In this document: positions 15,834 to 24,852 of the stretch, one piece after another
How positions within the stretch are numbered: the first letter of the stretch is position 1
Layout of the letters: each line of letters starts with the position of its first letter
Source: Undibacterium umbellatum
GTDB lineage: Bacteria; Pseudomonadota; Gammaproteobacteria; Burkholderiales; Burkholderiaceae_D
Length of the DNA stretch: 64,000 nt
Assembly (NCBI RefSeq): GCF_014284125.1
Contig: NZ_JACOFX010000008.1
Span: forward strand, 62,001 to 126,000
Direction of reading: 5' to 3'
Translations under genes and position numbers: made by a program
The notes under the pieces: generated by a model
Database searches by the model: none
Told to the model about the DNA's origin: nothing
Seen by the model: the letters and a program-made list of their open reading frames with translations, nothing else

Positions 15834-18437
15834 ATGCGGCACGACAAATTAACTACCAAGCTACAAGAAGCGCTCGCAGACGCGCAAAGTCAGGCAGTCG
15901 GCAATGATAACCAATACATAGAGCCTGTGCACGTCTTGTTGGCATTAATCAACCAGGATGATGGCAGCAGCCGTTCATTATTGCAAAGGGCAGGGGTGAA
16001 CGTTGCCGCCCTGAGCAATGCCTTGAAAGCGGCTCTCGAACGTTTGCCCAAGGTCAGCGGTACGGATGGACAAGTACAGGCCGGTCGCGAGCTGGTCGGC
16101 CTTCTGAACCTAGCCGACAAAGAATCACAAAAGCGCGGTGATCAGTTCCTTGCCAGCGAAATGATCTTGTTGGCACTGACAGACGACAAATCCGAGGCTG
16201 GCAAGCTGGCGCGCGAAAATGGTCTGACACGCAAGTCACTGGAAGCAGCCATCGCTGCAGTGCGAGGTGGTGGCAATGTTGATAGCCAGGATGCCGAAGG
16301 GCAACGCGAGGCTTTAAAGAAGTACACAATGGATCTGACTGAGCGTGCCCGTCTGGGTAAGCTTGACCCTGTCATAGGCCGCGATGATGAAATTCGTCGC
16401 GCTATCCAGGTCTTGCAGCGCCGCAGCAAGAATAATCCTGTACTCATCGGTGAACCAGGTGTCGGTAAAACTGCCATCGTCGAAGGACTGGCTCAACGCA
16501 TCGTCAATGGCGAAGTTCCAGACAGCCTGAAATCCAAGCGCGTCCTGTCGCTGGACATGGCTGCCTTATTGGCCGGTGCCAAATACCGTGGTGAATTTGA
16601 AGAGCGCCTGAAAGCCGTGCTCAAGGAAATCGCCATGGACGAAGGTCAAACCATCGTCTTTATCGATGAATTGCACACCATGGTAGGCGCAGGCAAGGCT
16701 GAGGGTGCTATGGATGCTGGCAATATGCTCAAGCCCGCATTGGCACGCGGTGAATTGCACTGTGTAGGCGCAACCACGCTTGATGAATATCGCAAATACA
16801 TAGAAAAAGATGCAGCGCTGGAGCGCCGTTTCCAGAAAATTATTGTTGATGAGCCTAGTGTCGAGGCAACCATAGCGATCCTGCGTGGTTTGCAAGAGAA
16901 ATACGAAGTCCATCATGGCGTTGATATTACCGATCCGGCGATTGTTGCAGCGGCAGAATTGTCACACCGCTACATCACTGACCGTTTCTTGCCTGACAAG
17001 GCAATCGACCTGATTGATGAGGCTGCGGCCAAAATCAAGATAGAGATAGACTCCAAGCCAGAAGTCATGGATAAGCTGGATCGTCGCCTGATACAGCTGA
17101 AGATAGAAAAAGAAGCCGTCAAACGTGAGAAAGATGAGGGCTCCAAAAAGCGCCTGATCTTGATAGAAGAAGAGATTGGCAAACTCTCTCTCGAATATGC
17201 TGATCTCGAAGAAGTCTGGAAAGCAGAAAAAGCCTTGGTGCAGGGAAGTACCCATATCAAGGAAGAAATAGAAAAAATCCGTCTGCAAATGGATGAAGCC
17301 AAGCGCCGTGGCGACTGGCAAACCATGTCTGAATTGCAGTACGGTCAATTGCCTGAGCTGGAAGCACAACTCAAGCAGGCAGATACTCAGGCGGATAAAA
17401 ACCAGCAAGACGGCAGCAAAATGAAGCTCTTGCGTACCCAGGTAGGTGCAGAAGAAATTGCGGAGATTGTGTCTCGTGCAACTGGCATCCCAGTGTCGCG
17501 CATGATGCAGGGTGAGCGCGAGAAATTATTGCATATGGAAGATGCATTGCATCAACGCGTCGTTGGCCAGCATGAAGCAATTACTGCAGTGTCGGATGCA
17601 ATCCGCCGTTCACGTTCTGGCCTTGGTGATCCTGGTCGTCCGTATGGTTCCTTCCTGTTCCTTGGGCCTACCGGTGTTGGTAAAACCGAGTTGTGCAAGG
17701 CACTGGCGAATTTCATGTTTGATACAGAAGAGTCATTGATCCGTATCGACATGAGTGAGTTCATGGAGAAACATTCGGTGGCACGTCTGATAGGTGCACC
17801 ACCGGGCTATGTAGGCTATGAAGAGGGTGGCTATCTGACCGAGGCGGTTCGGCGTAAACCGTATAGCGTGATTTTGCTGGACGAAGTCGAAAAAGCCCAT
17901 CATGATGTCTTCAATGTGCTGTTGCAGGTGTTGGATGATGGACGCATGACGGATGGACAAGGCAGAACGGTGGATTTCAAAAATACCGTGATCGTCATGA
18001 CATCGAATCTGGGTTCGCATCAGATACAGGCCATGGAAGGTAGCGATCCTGAAGTCATCAAGATGGCCGTCATGGGTGAAGTCAAAACCCATTTCCGCCC
18101 TGAATTTATCAACCGTATTGATGAAATCGTGGTCTTCCATGCACTGGATGCGAAAAACATAGGGGCGATTGCCAAGATACAGCTTAAGACTCTCGAGCAG
18201 CGTTTGCGCCAGATGGATATGGGTTTGCAGGTCAGCGAAGATGCGCTGCAAAAAATTGCCGAGGCTGGTTTCGACCCAGTGTATGGCGCAAGACCTTTGA
18301 AACGAGCTATCCAGCAAGAAATAGAAAATGTCTTGTCCAAACTGATATTGCAAGGTAAATTTGGGCCCAAGGATATTATTGCGATCGATGCCAAAGACCA
18401 CGAACTGGTGTTTAGCAAAGCGGGAGAGCTGGCGTGA
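15834..18437 (+). CDS. clpB: ATP-dependent disaggregase ClpB
   Basis: Hexameric AAA+ chaperone that extracts polypeptides from aggregates together with DnaK. The 867-residue product has the N-terminal Clp repeat domain (1-150), the first ATPase domain with GEPGVGKTA near 207, a long charged middle coiled coil (about 410-530) and the second ATPase domain with GPTGVGKTE near 611. There is no IGF/IGL loop for ClpP, as expected. The ATG at 15834 follows AGGAGAG. It has its own heat-shock promoter and terminator and so is monocistronic. Confidence 0.98.
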   Translation: MRHDKLTTKLQEALADAQSQAVGNDNQYIEPVHVLLALINQDDGSSRSLLQRAGVNVAALSNALKAALERLPKVSGTDGQVQAGRELVGLLNLADKESQKRGDQFLASEMILLALTDDKSEAGKLARENGLTRKSLEAAIAAVRGGGNVDSQDAEGQREALKKYTMDLTERARLGKLDPVIGRDDEIRRAIQVLQRRSKNNPVLIGEPGVGKTAIVEGLAQRIVNGEVPDSLKSKRVLSLDMAALLAGAKYRGEFEERLKAVLKEIAMDEGQTIVFIDELHTMVGAGKAEGAMDAGNMLKPALARGELHCVGATTLDEYRKYIEKDAALERRFQKIIVDEPSVEATIAILRGLQEKYEVHHGVDITDPAIVAAAELSHRYITDRFLPDKAIDLIDEAAAKIKIEIDSKPEVMDKLDRRLIQLKIEKEAVKREKDEGSKKRLILIEEEIGKLSLEYADLEEVWKAEKALVQGSTHIKEEIEKIRLQMDEAKRRGDWQTMSELQYGQLPELEAQLKQADTQADKNQQDGSKMKLLRTQVGAEEIAEIVSRATGIPVSRMMQGEREKLLHMEDALHQRVVGQHEAITAVSDAIRRSRSGLGDPGRPYGSFLFLGPTGVGKTELCKALANFMFDTEESLIRIDMSEFMEKHSVARLIGAPPGYVGYEEGGYLTEAVRRKPYSVILLDEVEKAHHDVFNVLLQVLDDGRMTDGQGRTVDFKNTVIVMTSNLGSHQIQAMEGSDPEVIKMAVMGEVKTHFRPEFINRIDEIVVFHALDAKNIGAIAKIQLKTLEQRLRQMDMGLQVSEDALQKIAEAGFDPVYGARPLKRAIQQEIENVLSKLILQGKFGPKDIIAIDAKDHELVFSKAGELA

Positions 18438-18495
18438 AATTAGTTGGAACCTGGGGATAGATTACCGGTCTAGACCTTCGTAGGAAAGCAAGTTG

Positions 18496-18524
18496 GGGCA
18501 GCGTGCAAATGCTGCCCTTTTTTT
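18496..18524 (+). terminator. Rho-independent terminator of clpB
   Basis: GGGCAGC (18496-18502), an eight-base loop and GCTGCCC (18511-18517) are followed by seven Ts (18518-18524). It lies about 60 bases after the clpB stop. Confidence 0.92.
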
Positions 18525-18532
18525 ATCATTAC

Positions 18533-19318
18533 TCATTTTTGTTTGAAAAAACTCGATGGTGATTCACCAAAAGTTTTCTTGAACATGGCAGAAAATGCCG
18601 ACTGGCTGGCATAGCCCAACTCAGACGCTACTTGTGATAATGGCATGCCACTGGTGATCAATGGTGATGCCTTGGATAAACGCATTTGCTGACGCCAGGC
18701 AGTGAATGACATATCCAGCTCTTGCTCAAACAGGCGTGACAGGGTGCGTGAAGATGCCCCAACCTGTATCGCATAATCTTCCATGGTCATGCCGGATGCC
18801 GGGTCGGCCAGCAAAATTTCACACAGGTTTTTGAGTCGTTTATCTCTGGGCATAGGCAAGCGTATGGGTAACGTTTTTGCAGCTTGCAGTTCATCCATGA
18901 TGACAGCCGCGATATGAAACTCGCGCGTACTGGCTACTTCTATTACTTCCATGCTGGCGATCAATTCCCTGAGCAGTGGCGAAACTTCCAGTACCAGGCA
19001 TTCTGTGCCGCGAAAGGGGGCAAAGTCAGCGTGTATGTTCAGCAGCCGCAGTTGTGAAGGCTCAATGATACGTACCTCATGCGCCACATTGGGCGGTATC
19101 CAGATTGCCCGTAAAGGCGGCACGAACCAGGTGTTGTTATTCGCCAGTATCTGCATCATGCCCTGCGGCGTATAAGTCAACTGCCCCCAGGTGTGGCTAT
19201 GCATGCTGATGACTTCTTCCGTCGGCAGGTTTCTAGCTGCCAGCCGTACAGGGCGCTCAGGTGTGGGGCGCTTGTCTGGTGCCTGAGGGCGGGTATCGGT
19301 CAGGATTTCAATTGCCAT
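18533..19318 (-). CDS. AraC-family transcriptional regulator with N-terminal cupin
   Basis: DNA-binding regulator of 261 residues. The N-terminal half is a cupin-like sensor (SMHSHTWGQLTYTPQGMM, then FVPPLRAIWIPPNVAHEV). The C-terminal half carries two helix-turn-helix units, with AIQVGASSRTLSRLFEQEL and LSQVASELGYASQSAFSAMFKKTFGESPSSF. An ATG at 19324 directly abuts AGGA, so the ATG at 19318, six bases from it, is the better start. It is divergent from the MFS transporter gene, which it probably controls. The inducer is unknown. Confidence 0.88.
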   Translation of the reverse strand: MAIEILTDTRPQAPDKRPTPERPVRLAARNLPTEEVISMHSHTWGQLTYTPQGMMQILANNNTWFVPPLRAIWIPPNVAHEVRIIEPSQLRLLNIHADFAPFRGTECLVLEVSPLLRELIASMEVIEVASTREFHIAAVIMDELQAAKTLPIRLPMPRDKRLKNLCEILLADPASGMTMEDYAIQVGASSRTLSRLFEQELDMSFTAWRQQMRLSKASPLITSGMPLSQVASELGYASQSAFSAMFKKTFGESPSSFFKQK

Positions 19319-19475
19319 GGTCATTCCTAATCTGTAAGACTTATTTTCCTGGTTGGCGGAAATGCGATAAATTTTGTCTATCTATCTTAAATCAGACTAG
19401 AGGATTTTGCATACACTGCTTGCTTGAAAGCTTGCTTTGACTTGCAAGTGCGTTTGGAAACAGGAGATGATTTTA

Positions 19476-20708
19476 ATGACGACAGCAGCGACAACCCAGA
19501 CAACGCCGGAGAATATGAAAAAGGATGTGATGGTGATCAGCCTGGTGGGCCTGGCGCACGGCATTTCCCACTTTTTCCATATGATACTGGCTCCTTTATT
19601 CCCATGGATTAAGGATGCCTTTAGCTTGTCATTTGCCGAACTGGGTTTGCTGATGACGGTATTTTTTGTGATCTCTGGCATAGGCCAGGCTTTATCCGGC
19701 TTTATCGTCGATAAGGTCGGTGCCAGGGCAGTTTTGTTTTTTGGCATATCTAGCCTGGTGTTTGCCGCATTGGTGTTGTCGATGTCGCAAAATTACAGCA
19801 TGCTGTTGATGGGTTCCATGCTGGCTGGCGTGGGGAATAGTGTATTCCATCCTTCTGATTACACCTTGCTCAATAAGAAAGTATCCAGCCAACGTTTGGG
19901 TTACGCCTTTTCTGTGCATGGCATAACCGGCAATCTTGGATGGGCGGCGGCACCTGTTTTTCTGGTGACTATCGCCGGTCTGACAACTTGGCGCACCGCT
20001 TTGTTTTGTGCAGCCTTCTTGCCCTTTACCGTGTTGGCCATACTGTTTTTTTACCGCGACCTGTTGTATAGCGAGATAGTCCAGCATAAAAGTGCAGCGC
20101 ATGCTGCCAAAGCCGCCGAGGGTGCGATGGATTTCATGCGTATTCCTGCGGTGTGGATGTGCTTTGGCTTTTTCTTCATGACCGCCATGGCTTTGGGCGG
20201 CATACAAAGCTTTTCATCCGTCAGCTTGCGTCAGATGTATGACATGTCACTGGGTTCGGCCACCACTGCCTATACTTTGTACATGCTGGCTTCGGCTGCT
20301 GGCATGTTGTTGGGCGGTTTTCTGGCAGCGAAAACTACTCATCATGACAGGACGATTACGTTTGCATTCAGCTTTGCCGGAATTTTTTCACTAATTCTGG
20401 CGAGCGGCGCAGTCAATGCAGGCGTTGCTGTTCTGTTGATGGGGGTAATCGGTTTTGGTTCTGGGATTGCCGGGCCTTCGCGTGATTTGATGATACGTGC
20501 TGCTGCACCCAAAAATGCCACGGGTCGCGTGTATGGTATCGTTTATTCAGGGCTGGATTCCGGCCTGGCAGTGGCGCCGCTTATTTTTGGTGCCATCATG
20601 GATGCGCATCATCCTTCGTGGGTATTTATCTGTGTTGGTTTCTTCCAGGTGTTGGCAATATTGACGGCCATCAATGTTGGTAGCAAAACCAGGGCATTGG
20701 CGGTTTGA
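19476..20708 (+). CDS. MFS transporter (fosmidomycin-resistance Fsr-like family)
   Basis: Inner-membrane secondary transporter of 410 residues with about twelve hydrophobic helices. The N-terminal part (LVGLAHGISHFFHMILAPLF near residues 27-46, then GLLMTVFFVISGIGQ and GFIVDKVGAR) has the pattern of Fsr-type exporters. The ATG at 19476 follows GGAG by nine bases; the upstream open frame to 19437 has no support. The divergent AraC-type regulator suggests induced export of a small molecule. Substrate is unknown. Confidence 0.85.
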   Translation: MTTAATTQTTPENMKKDVMVISLVGLAHGISHFFHMILAPLFPWIKDAFSLSFAELGLLMTVFFVISGIGQALSGFIVDKVGARAVLFFGISSLVFAALVLSMSQNYSMLLMGSMLAGVGNSVFHPSDYTLLNKKVSSQRLGYAFSVHGITGNLGWAAAPVFLVTIAGLTTWRTALFCAAFLPFTVLAILFFYRDLLYSEIVQHKSAAHAAKAAEGAMDFMRIPAVWMCFGFFFMTAMALGGIQSFSSVSLRQMYDMSLGSATTAYTLYMLASAAGMLLGGFLAAKTTHHDRTITFAFSFAGIFSLILASGAVNAGVAVLLMGVIGFGSGIAGPSRDLMIRAAAPKNATGRVYGIVYSGLDSGLAVAPLIFGAIMDAHHPSWVFICVGFFQVLAILTAINVGSKTRALAV

Positions 20709-20760
20709 ATATTGTTGATTAGCTGGTTAGAATGAGGGTTCATACGAACGAGGACAAATC

Positions 20761-21255
20761 ATGAGCTTTGCTACCTGTGATATTTGTGATGCCAACGAAG
20801 ACAAGATCGCCACGCATGAACTGGCCGTCATCCCGCCCATCTTCATGCGCTATGGTACGGTTATCAAATTCAGCGGTCAGGCCGTCACGCTGAAAGTATT
20901 TGAAGACAATGTGCTGGTGAGGGAGACGCTGGAAAAGCCAGGCAATGGTCATGTCCTGGTGATTGATGGTGGCGGCAGCTTCCGTTGCGCGCTGGTGGGT
21001 GGCAACCTGGCTGCACTGGCAGAAAAAAATGGCTGGGTAGGTATTATTGTTCATGGTTGTATCCGTGATGTGGATGAAATCAATGCCTGCAATATTGGCG
21101 TACGCGCCATGGCACCCATGCCTTTGCGTGCAGCCAAGCATGGCGGTGGCATGCGAGATGCCCGTATCAATGTGGCGGGTGTCGCCATCAAACCTGGCGA
21201 CTGGATTTATGCCGATGCAGACGGTGTACTGGTAGCCAGACAGGCACTGGTTTAA
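20761..21255 (+). CDS. rraA: RraA family protein (RNase E regulator or HMG/CHA aldolase)
   Basis: A 164-residue protein of the RraA fold, which includes the RNase E inhibitor RraA and the metal-dependent 4-hydroxy-4-methyl-2-oxoglutarate aldolases. Visible signatures are GTVIKFSGQAVTL near 33, VLVIDGGGSFRCALVGGNLA near 62-81 and GIIVHGCIRDVDEI near 93-106 (the aldolases use the G-x20-R-D motif here). The R-D pair needed for metal binding by the aldolases is kept. GAGGA precedes the ATG. Sequence alone does not separate the two roles. Confidence 0.88.
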   Translation: MSFATCDICDANEDKIATHELAVIPPIFMRYGTVIKFSGQAVTLKVFEDNVLVRETLEKPGNGHVLVIDGGGSFRCALVGGNLAALAEKNGWVGIIVHGCIRDVDEINACNIGVRAMAPMPLRAAKHGGGMRDARINVAGVAIKPGDWIYADADGVLVARQALV

Positions 21256-21281
21256 GCAGGATGGGACAGGCATAAAATAGA

Positions 21282-21316
21282 CGCATACAGTCGATTAAGC
21301 TGTATGCGTTTTGTTT
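21282..21316 (+). terminator. Rho-independent terminator after rraA
   Basis: CGCATACAG (21282-21290), a nine-base loop and CTGTATGCG (21300-21308) are followed by TTTTGTTTTT. It starts 27 bases after the rraA stop. Confidence 0.88.
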
Positions 21317-21379
21317 TTCAGTGGTGAGAATTCCAGGCTGTGGTATAAAGCCTGACCTTATCATTCATTTTGTCTGCTT

Positions 21380-22318
21380 ATGATTCTTCGTTTGTTGGCC
21401 TTTGTCCTTGCTTCAACCTTATCGATGAATGCACCTGCTCAAGTCCAGGATAAGCAGGTGACGACATCGGCCAAGCTGGCTGCTGAACCCTTCCAAGGTA
21501 AAAAAATCTTCCAGATGACGCCACAAGAGGTGGATCAGTATCTTGCATATCTATACGCCAATGTACCCGATTTGCGCCAGCGTATCGCCCTTGTCGCAAG
21601 GAAAAATATAGGCCAGCCCTACAAGCTGAACCTGCTGGGGGAATTCCCCTTTGAGTTGCATGACAACCTGCCCATGTATAGCCTCACTCATAGTGACTGC
21701 CTGGTGTTTGCCGAGCATACCTATGCCATGGCCTTAAGCAGCTCATGGGAAGAATTTTTCTGGGCCTTGCAGCGCATACGTTACAAGGATGGTTTGATCG
21801 GGGTGGCGACGCGCAATCACTACACCGAAGTGGACTGGAATATCAATAATGCCTGGTTGCTCAAGGATGTCAGCGCCGGGTTCGGTGCCGACAAGGTAGC
21901 GAGTTATGACATCGTTGTCGACAGGGCAAAATTCCTGCGTGAGCAACATCGCAAGGAAACCAGTCTCCCTGTGCAAACCAGCCGTGAAGCCTATGTCAGG
22001 GCTGACAAGGTTAATGCCATGCTGGATCAGTTACGCGAAGGTGATTTCGTGAACGTGGTGTCAGACAAGGATGGTTTCCAGTCGATTACCCATGTCGGCC
22101 TGGTGGTGATTGATGCGAATGGCAAACGCAATTTTTTGAATTCTGCCGAACCTCAGGTAAGGGAAGAGAGCTTCGATACTTTTATCGCCCGTACCAATGA
22201 GAGAACCCGTACCAGCAAGCAAGCCAAGCCACGTCGCTTGCTGGGCTTTAAATTTTTGCGCTTGCGTGATGATATCGTCATCCCTGGTGCGGTCAGCCTG
22301 CCAAGGCCGGGGAAGTGA
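21380..22318 (+). CDS. DUF1460 family secreted protein (NlpC/P60-like amidase fold)
   Basis: Predicted exported protein of 312 residues with an N-terminal signal peptide (LLAFVLASTLSMNAPAQ). The core resembles DUF1460, a papain-like fold related to N-acetylmuramoyl-alanine amidases: the likely nucleophile is the cysteine in HSDCLVFAEHTYA near residue 112 and the likely histidine is in ITHVGLVVID near 237. Cell-wall peptide or amide cleavage in the periplasm is the family's expected activity, but the substrate here is unproven. It ends two bases before the convergent XRE regulator gene. Confidence 0.8.
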   Translation: MILRLLAFVLASTLSMNAPAQVQDKQVTTSAKLAAEPFQGKKIFQMTPQEVDQYLAYLYANVPDLRQRIALVARKNIGQPYKLNLLGEFPFELHDNLPMYSLTHSDCLVFAEHTYAMALSSSWEEFFWALQRIRYKDGLIGVATRNHYTEVDWNINNAWLLKDVSAGFGADKVASYDIVVDRAKFLREQHRKETSLPVQTSREAYVRADKVNAMLDQLREGDFVNVVSDKDGFQSITHVGLVVIDANGKRNFLNSAEPQVREESFDTFIARTNERTRTSKQAKPRRLLGFKFLRLRDDIVIPGAVSLPRPGK

Positions 22319-22320
22319 TA

Positions 22321-23070
22321 CTAGGGTTTGCGTAGCGCAGTAAAACTGGCTGGCTCCCATTCGCGCATGGCCAATAATACTGCTGTGCCACGTCTTTTCT
22401 TGAGCGGACTGCTAAGGCTCTCTGTGTGCAGTTCTGCCAGTTTGTGCCTGAGTTGACGTATCTCAGCCTGAAATTTTTCTGCGGCTGCTTCCGTCAGCAT
22501 ACCGTGGATGAAGTGCTGTGATTCATATTCATGGCTGAATGGCGCGTCCAGAAAATCGATCATGCCAGTATCATGGAAATACTGGCGTATTGGCCCATGC
22601 GGCAACCAGTCAAAATCCCTGGCGATATTCAGCCGTATGCGGTTATTTGGCATCAGGCTGATCAGGCATAATTTATCCAGGTGCAAAAGTTTGCTCAGGC
22701 ATTCTGTCTCACTGAGTTGATAAATTTGCAGAATTTCTTCAAGTTTCCAGTGATTCAGGGCGCAGACTGCCACCAGCAGCAATTTTGTATCTGACACCAG
22801 TTCCTTTTCCTGCGCAGTGCTCAAACTATGTATGCGGGTGTTACTGGCACTTGCTTCCTGAGTGAGTTCCAGCAGGCTGTAACCTAGGAAGTGGCTGATT
22901 TGCGCCAGCCTTTCTATACTCATATTGGCACCATTCTCGGCACTCATCAGGCGTTTGATACTGGCCTCGGACAAATTCAGGGCAGTAGCCACATCTCGGT
23001 AGGTTTTTCCTTGTAGCTTCAGTTGTTGTTTGATGATGTTTAATAATTGCTTGATTTCAGTCATGGTCAT
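22321..23070 (-). CDS. XRE-family helix-turn-helix regulator
   Basis: A 249-residue regulator. Residues about 8-60 form a Cro/C1-type helix-turn-helix (KTYRDVATALNLSEASIKRLM) followed by a linking region (MSIERLAQISHFLGYSLLEL). The remaining 170 residues show no domain I recognise, and end in a charged helix and a short basic tail. Starts at 23070 or the in-frame ATG at 23064 are both possible. It may control the divergent CREST-type gene, but nothing in the sequence proves it. Confidence 0.8.
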   Translation of the reverse strand: MTMTEIKQLLNIIKQQLKLQGKTYRDVATALNLSEASIKRLMSAENGANMSIERLAQISHFLGYSLLELTQEASASNTRIHSLSTAQEKELVSDTKLLLVAVCALNHWKLEEILQIYQLSETECLSKLLHLDKLCLISLMPNNRIRLNIARDFDWLPHGPIRQYFHDTGMIDFLDAPFSHEYESQHFIHGMLTEAAAEKFQAEIRQLRHKLAELHTESLSSPLKKRRGTAVLLAMREWEPASFTALRKP

Positions 23071-23195
23071 GCATGCCCAGGGTTGCGGGATTTAATACTT
23101 CGATTGTTGTATGTCGCTACTTTACCAGTATTGGTTACATTATTTGCTGCCTATGGTCACACTTACTCGTCTCTGTTAAAACATAGGTGGGAATA

Positions 23196-24005
23196 ATGAA
23201 AACTGGTTTGCATATACATGCCTTGCTACCCTCGCTGATCTCAATCCTGGCAGTAACGGCATTATTGCTGCATGGGCCGGTTGCACAATTAACGCATTAT
23301 CATGAGTTTGCCGATCAATTAGAGTGGTCAGGCATACCTCATGCGATTGATGTGCTGACCAATATTGGTTTTGCACTTGTGGCTATGCTGGGTAGCTGGT
23401 TTTTGCTGGAAAAATACCGCCAGGGCGACACTGGCGTCGCATTTCCTGCTTATTGCATCTTTACCCTCAGTCTGGCTGCTACTGCTGTTGGTTCGAGTTA
23501 CTATCATCTGGCACCAGATGATGCGCGCCTGTTCTGGGATAGATTACCTATTGCCTTCGCCTGTTGCAGCTTGTTGGCAGCAGTCAGGGCAACCAGCTTG
23601 CCAGGCATGGATGCCAGGAAAGCCTTCATGGAACTAGTATTGCTGCTGATAGCAGCCCTGACGTCGGTGATCTGGTGGCAGCAGACCGGGGACTTGCGTC
23701 CATACTTGTTGATACAGGGTTTGACTCTTGTATTGATCCCTTTATGGCAATTGATATGGAAAGCCGGGCTTGCAGACCGTCTGGCATTTGGTGCAGCCAT
23801 GCTCTTATATGTAGCCGCAAAAATGACAGAGATGCTGGATGGGCAAATCTTGCAGCAACTCCATGTCATCAGTGGTCACAGCATCAAGCATTTGCTGGCA
23901 GCCCTGGCGGCCGGCCTGATTGTGTATCGCTGGCGCGCTCACAAAGAAACGCAAACAAAAGTCCATATGCAAAAGATTGTAGTCCACAGGCAAACTGCTT
24001 CATAA
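23196..24005 (+). CDS. CREST-superfamily membrane hydrolase (ceramidase-like)
   Basis: Integral membrane protein of 269 residues with about seven hydrophobic segments. It carries the pattern of the CREST superfamily (alkaline ceramidase, PAQR, Per1): a Ser and His in SSYYHLAPDD near 108-117, an Asp in LFWDRLPIA near 121, and two His in SGHSIKHLLAA near 228-238, which together would bind a metal. The ATG at 23196 follows AGGTGG; the upstream GTG at 23187 overlaps that site. The substrate is unknown; an amide- or ester-linked lipid is a reasonable guess. Confidence 0.75.
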   Translation: MKTGLHIHALLPSLISILAVTALLLHGPVAQLTHYHEFADQLEWSGIPHAIDVLTNIGFALVAMLGSWFLLEKYRQGDTGVAFPAYCIFTLSLAATAVGSSYYHLAPDDARLFWDRLPIAFACCSLLAAVRATSLPGMDARKAFMELVLLLIAALTSVIWWQQTGDLRPYLLIQGLTLVLIPLWQLIWKAGLADRLAFGAAMLLYVAAKMTEMLDGQILQQLHVISGHSIKHLLAALAAGLIVYRWRAHKETQTKVHMQKIVVHRQTAS

Positions 24006-24042
24006 TCAGCTTGTTGATAAATTAGCCTGGGTTTGAAGTGTT

Positions 24043-24849
24043 ATGTGGATAGATAGCCACTGTCATCTGGATGCGAGTGAATTTGGCGGTGAATCGCTGG
24101 CCGTTGCGCAAGCTGCCGCGCAAGCGGGCGTGTCGGCGATCGTCGTGCCTGCCGTACACAAAAGCAATTTTGATACTGTCATCAAACTGGGCGAGCATAG
24201 GGCTGATTGTTTTTATGCCCTGGGCATACATCCCATGTATGTGCCGACTTCAAAAGAAGAAGACCTGCTGCACTTGCGCGAAAAAGTAAGTGAGCTGATG
24301 GCTGGCGCAGATACGCAAAAAAAACTGGTGGCCATAGGTGAAATTGGCCTCGATTATTTTGTACCCGCCTTGACGCAAAGCCCTTTAAAGGAAAAGCAGG
24401 AATACTTTTATGTGGAACAATTGAAGCTGGCCAGGGATTTTGACTTGCCTGTGCTGCTTCATGTCCGGCGTTCACAAGACATCATCCTCAAGCATTTGCG
24501 GAGAATAAAAGTCAGTGGCGGAATTGCTCATGCCTTCAATGGCAGCGCGCAGCAGGCACGGACATTTATCGACATGGGCTTTAAACTGGGCTTTGGCGGC
24601 GCCATGACTTTCACCCGTGCTTTGCAGATACGCCGCCTGGCAACAGACTTGCCCTTGTCCGCCATCGTGCTCGAAACCGATGCGCCAGATATTCCCCCCA
24701 GCTGGCTACCTGAGGGGGCTAATACTCCAGCACAGTTGCCACGTATAGGTGCCGTGCTGGCAGGCTTGCGTAATCTGAGTCTGGCTGAAGTGGCGGAAGC
24801 AACTACAGTCAATGCCATGCACATCATGCCACGCATGCAAAGGGCTTGA
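24043..24849 (+). CDS. tatD: TatD-family metal-dependent deoxyribonuclease
   Basis: Cytoplasmic TIM-barrel hydrolase of 268 residues. The metal ligands are visible: SHCH near residues 4-7, GEIGLDYF near 101, LLHVRR near 139, IAHAFNG near 161 and LETDAPD near 210. Family members act as 3'-5' DNA exonucleases in repair. The ATG at 24043 gives MWIDSHCHLD. It ends three bases before comEC, so the two are probably cotranscribed. Confidence 0.9.
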   Translation: MWIDSHCHLDASEFGGESLAVAQAAAQAGVSAIVVPAVHKSNFDTVIKLGEHRADCFYALGIHPMYVPTSKEEDLLHLREKVSELMAGADTQKKLVAIGEIGLDYFVPALTQSPLKEKQEYFYVEQLKLARDFDLPVLLHVRRSQDIILKHLRRIKVSGGIAHAFNGSAQQARTFIDMGFKLGFGGAMTFTRALQIRRLATDLPLSAIVLETDAPDIPPSWLPEGANTPAQLPRIGAVLAGLRNLSLAEVAEATTVNAMHIMPRMQRA

Positions 24850-24852
24850 TCT

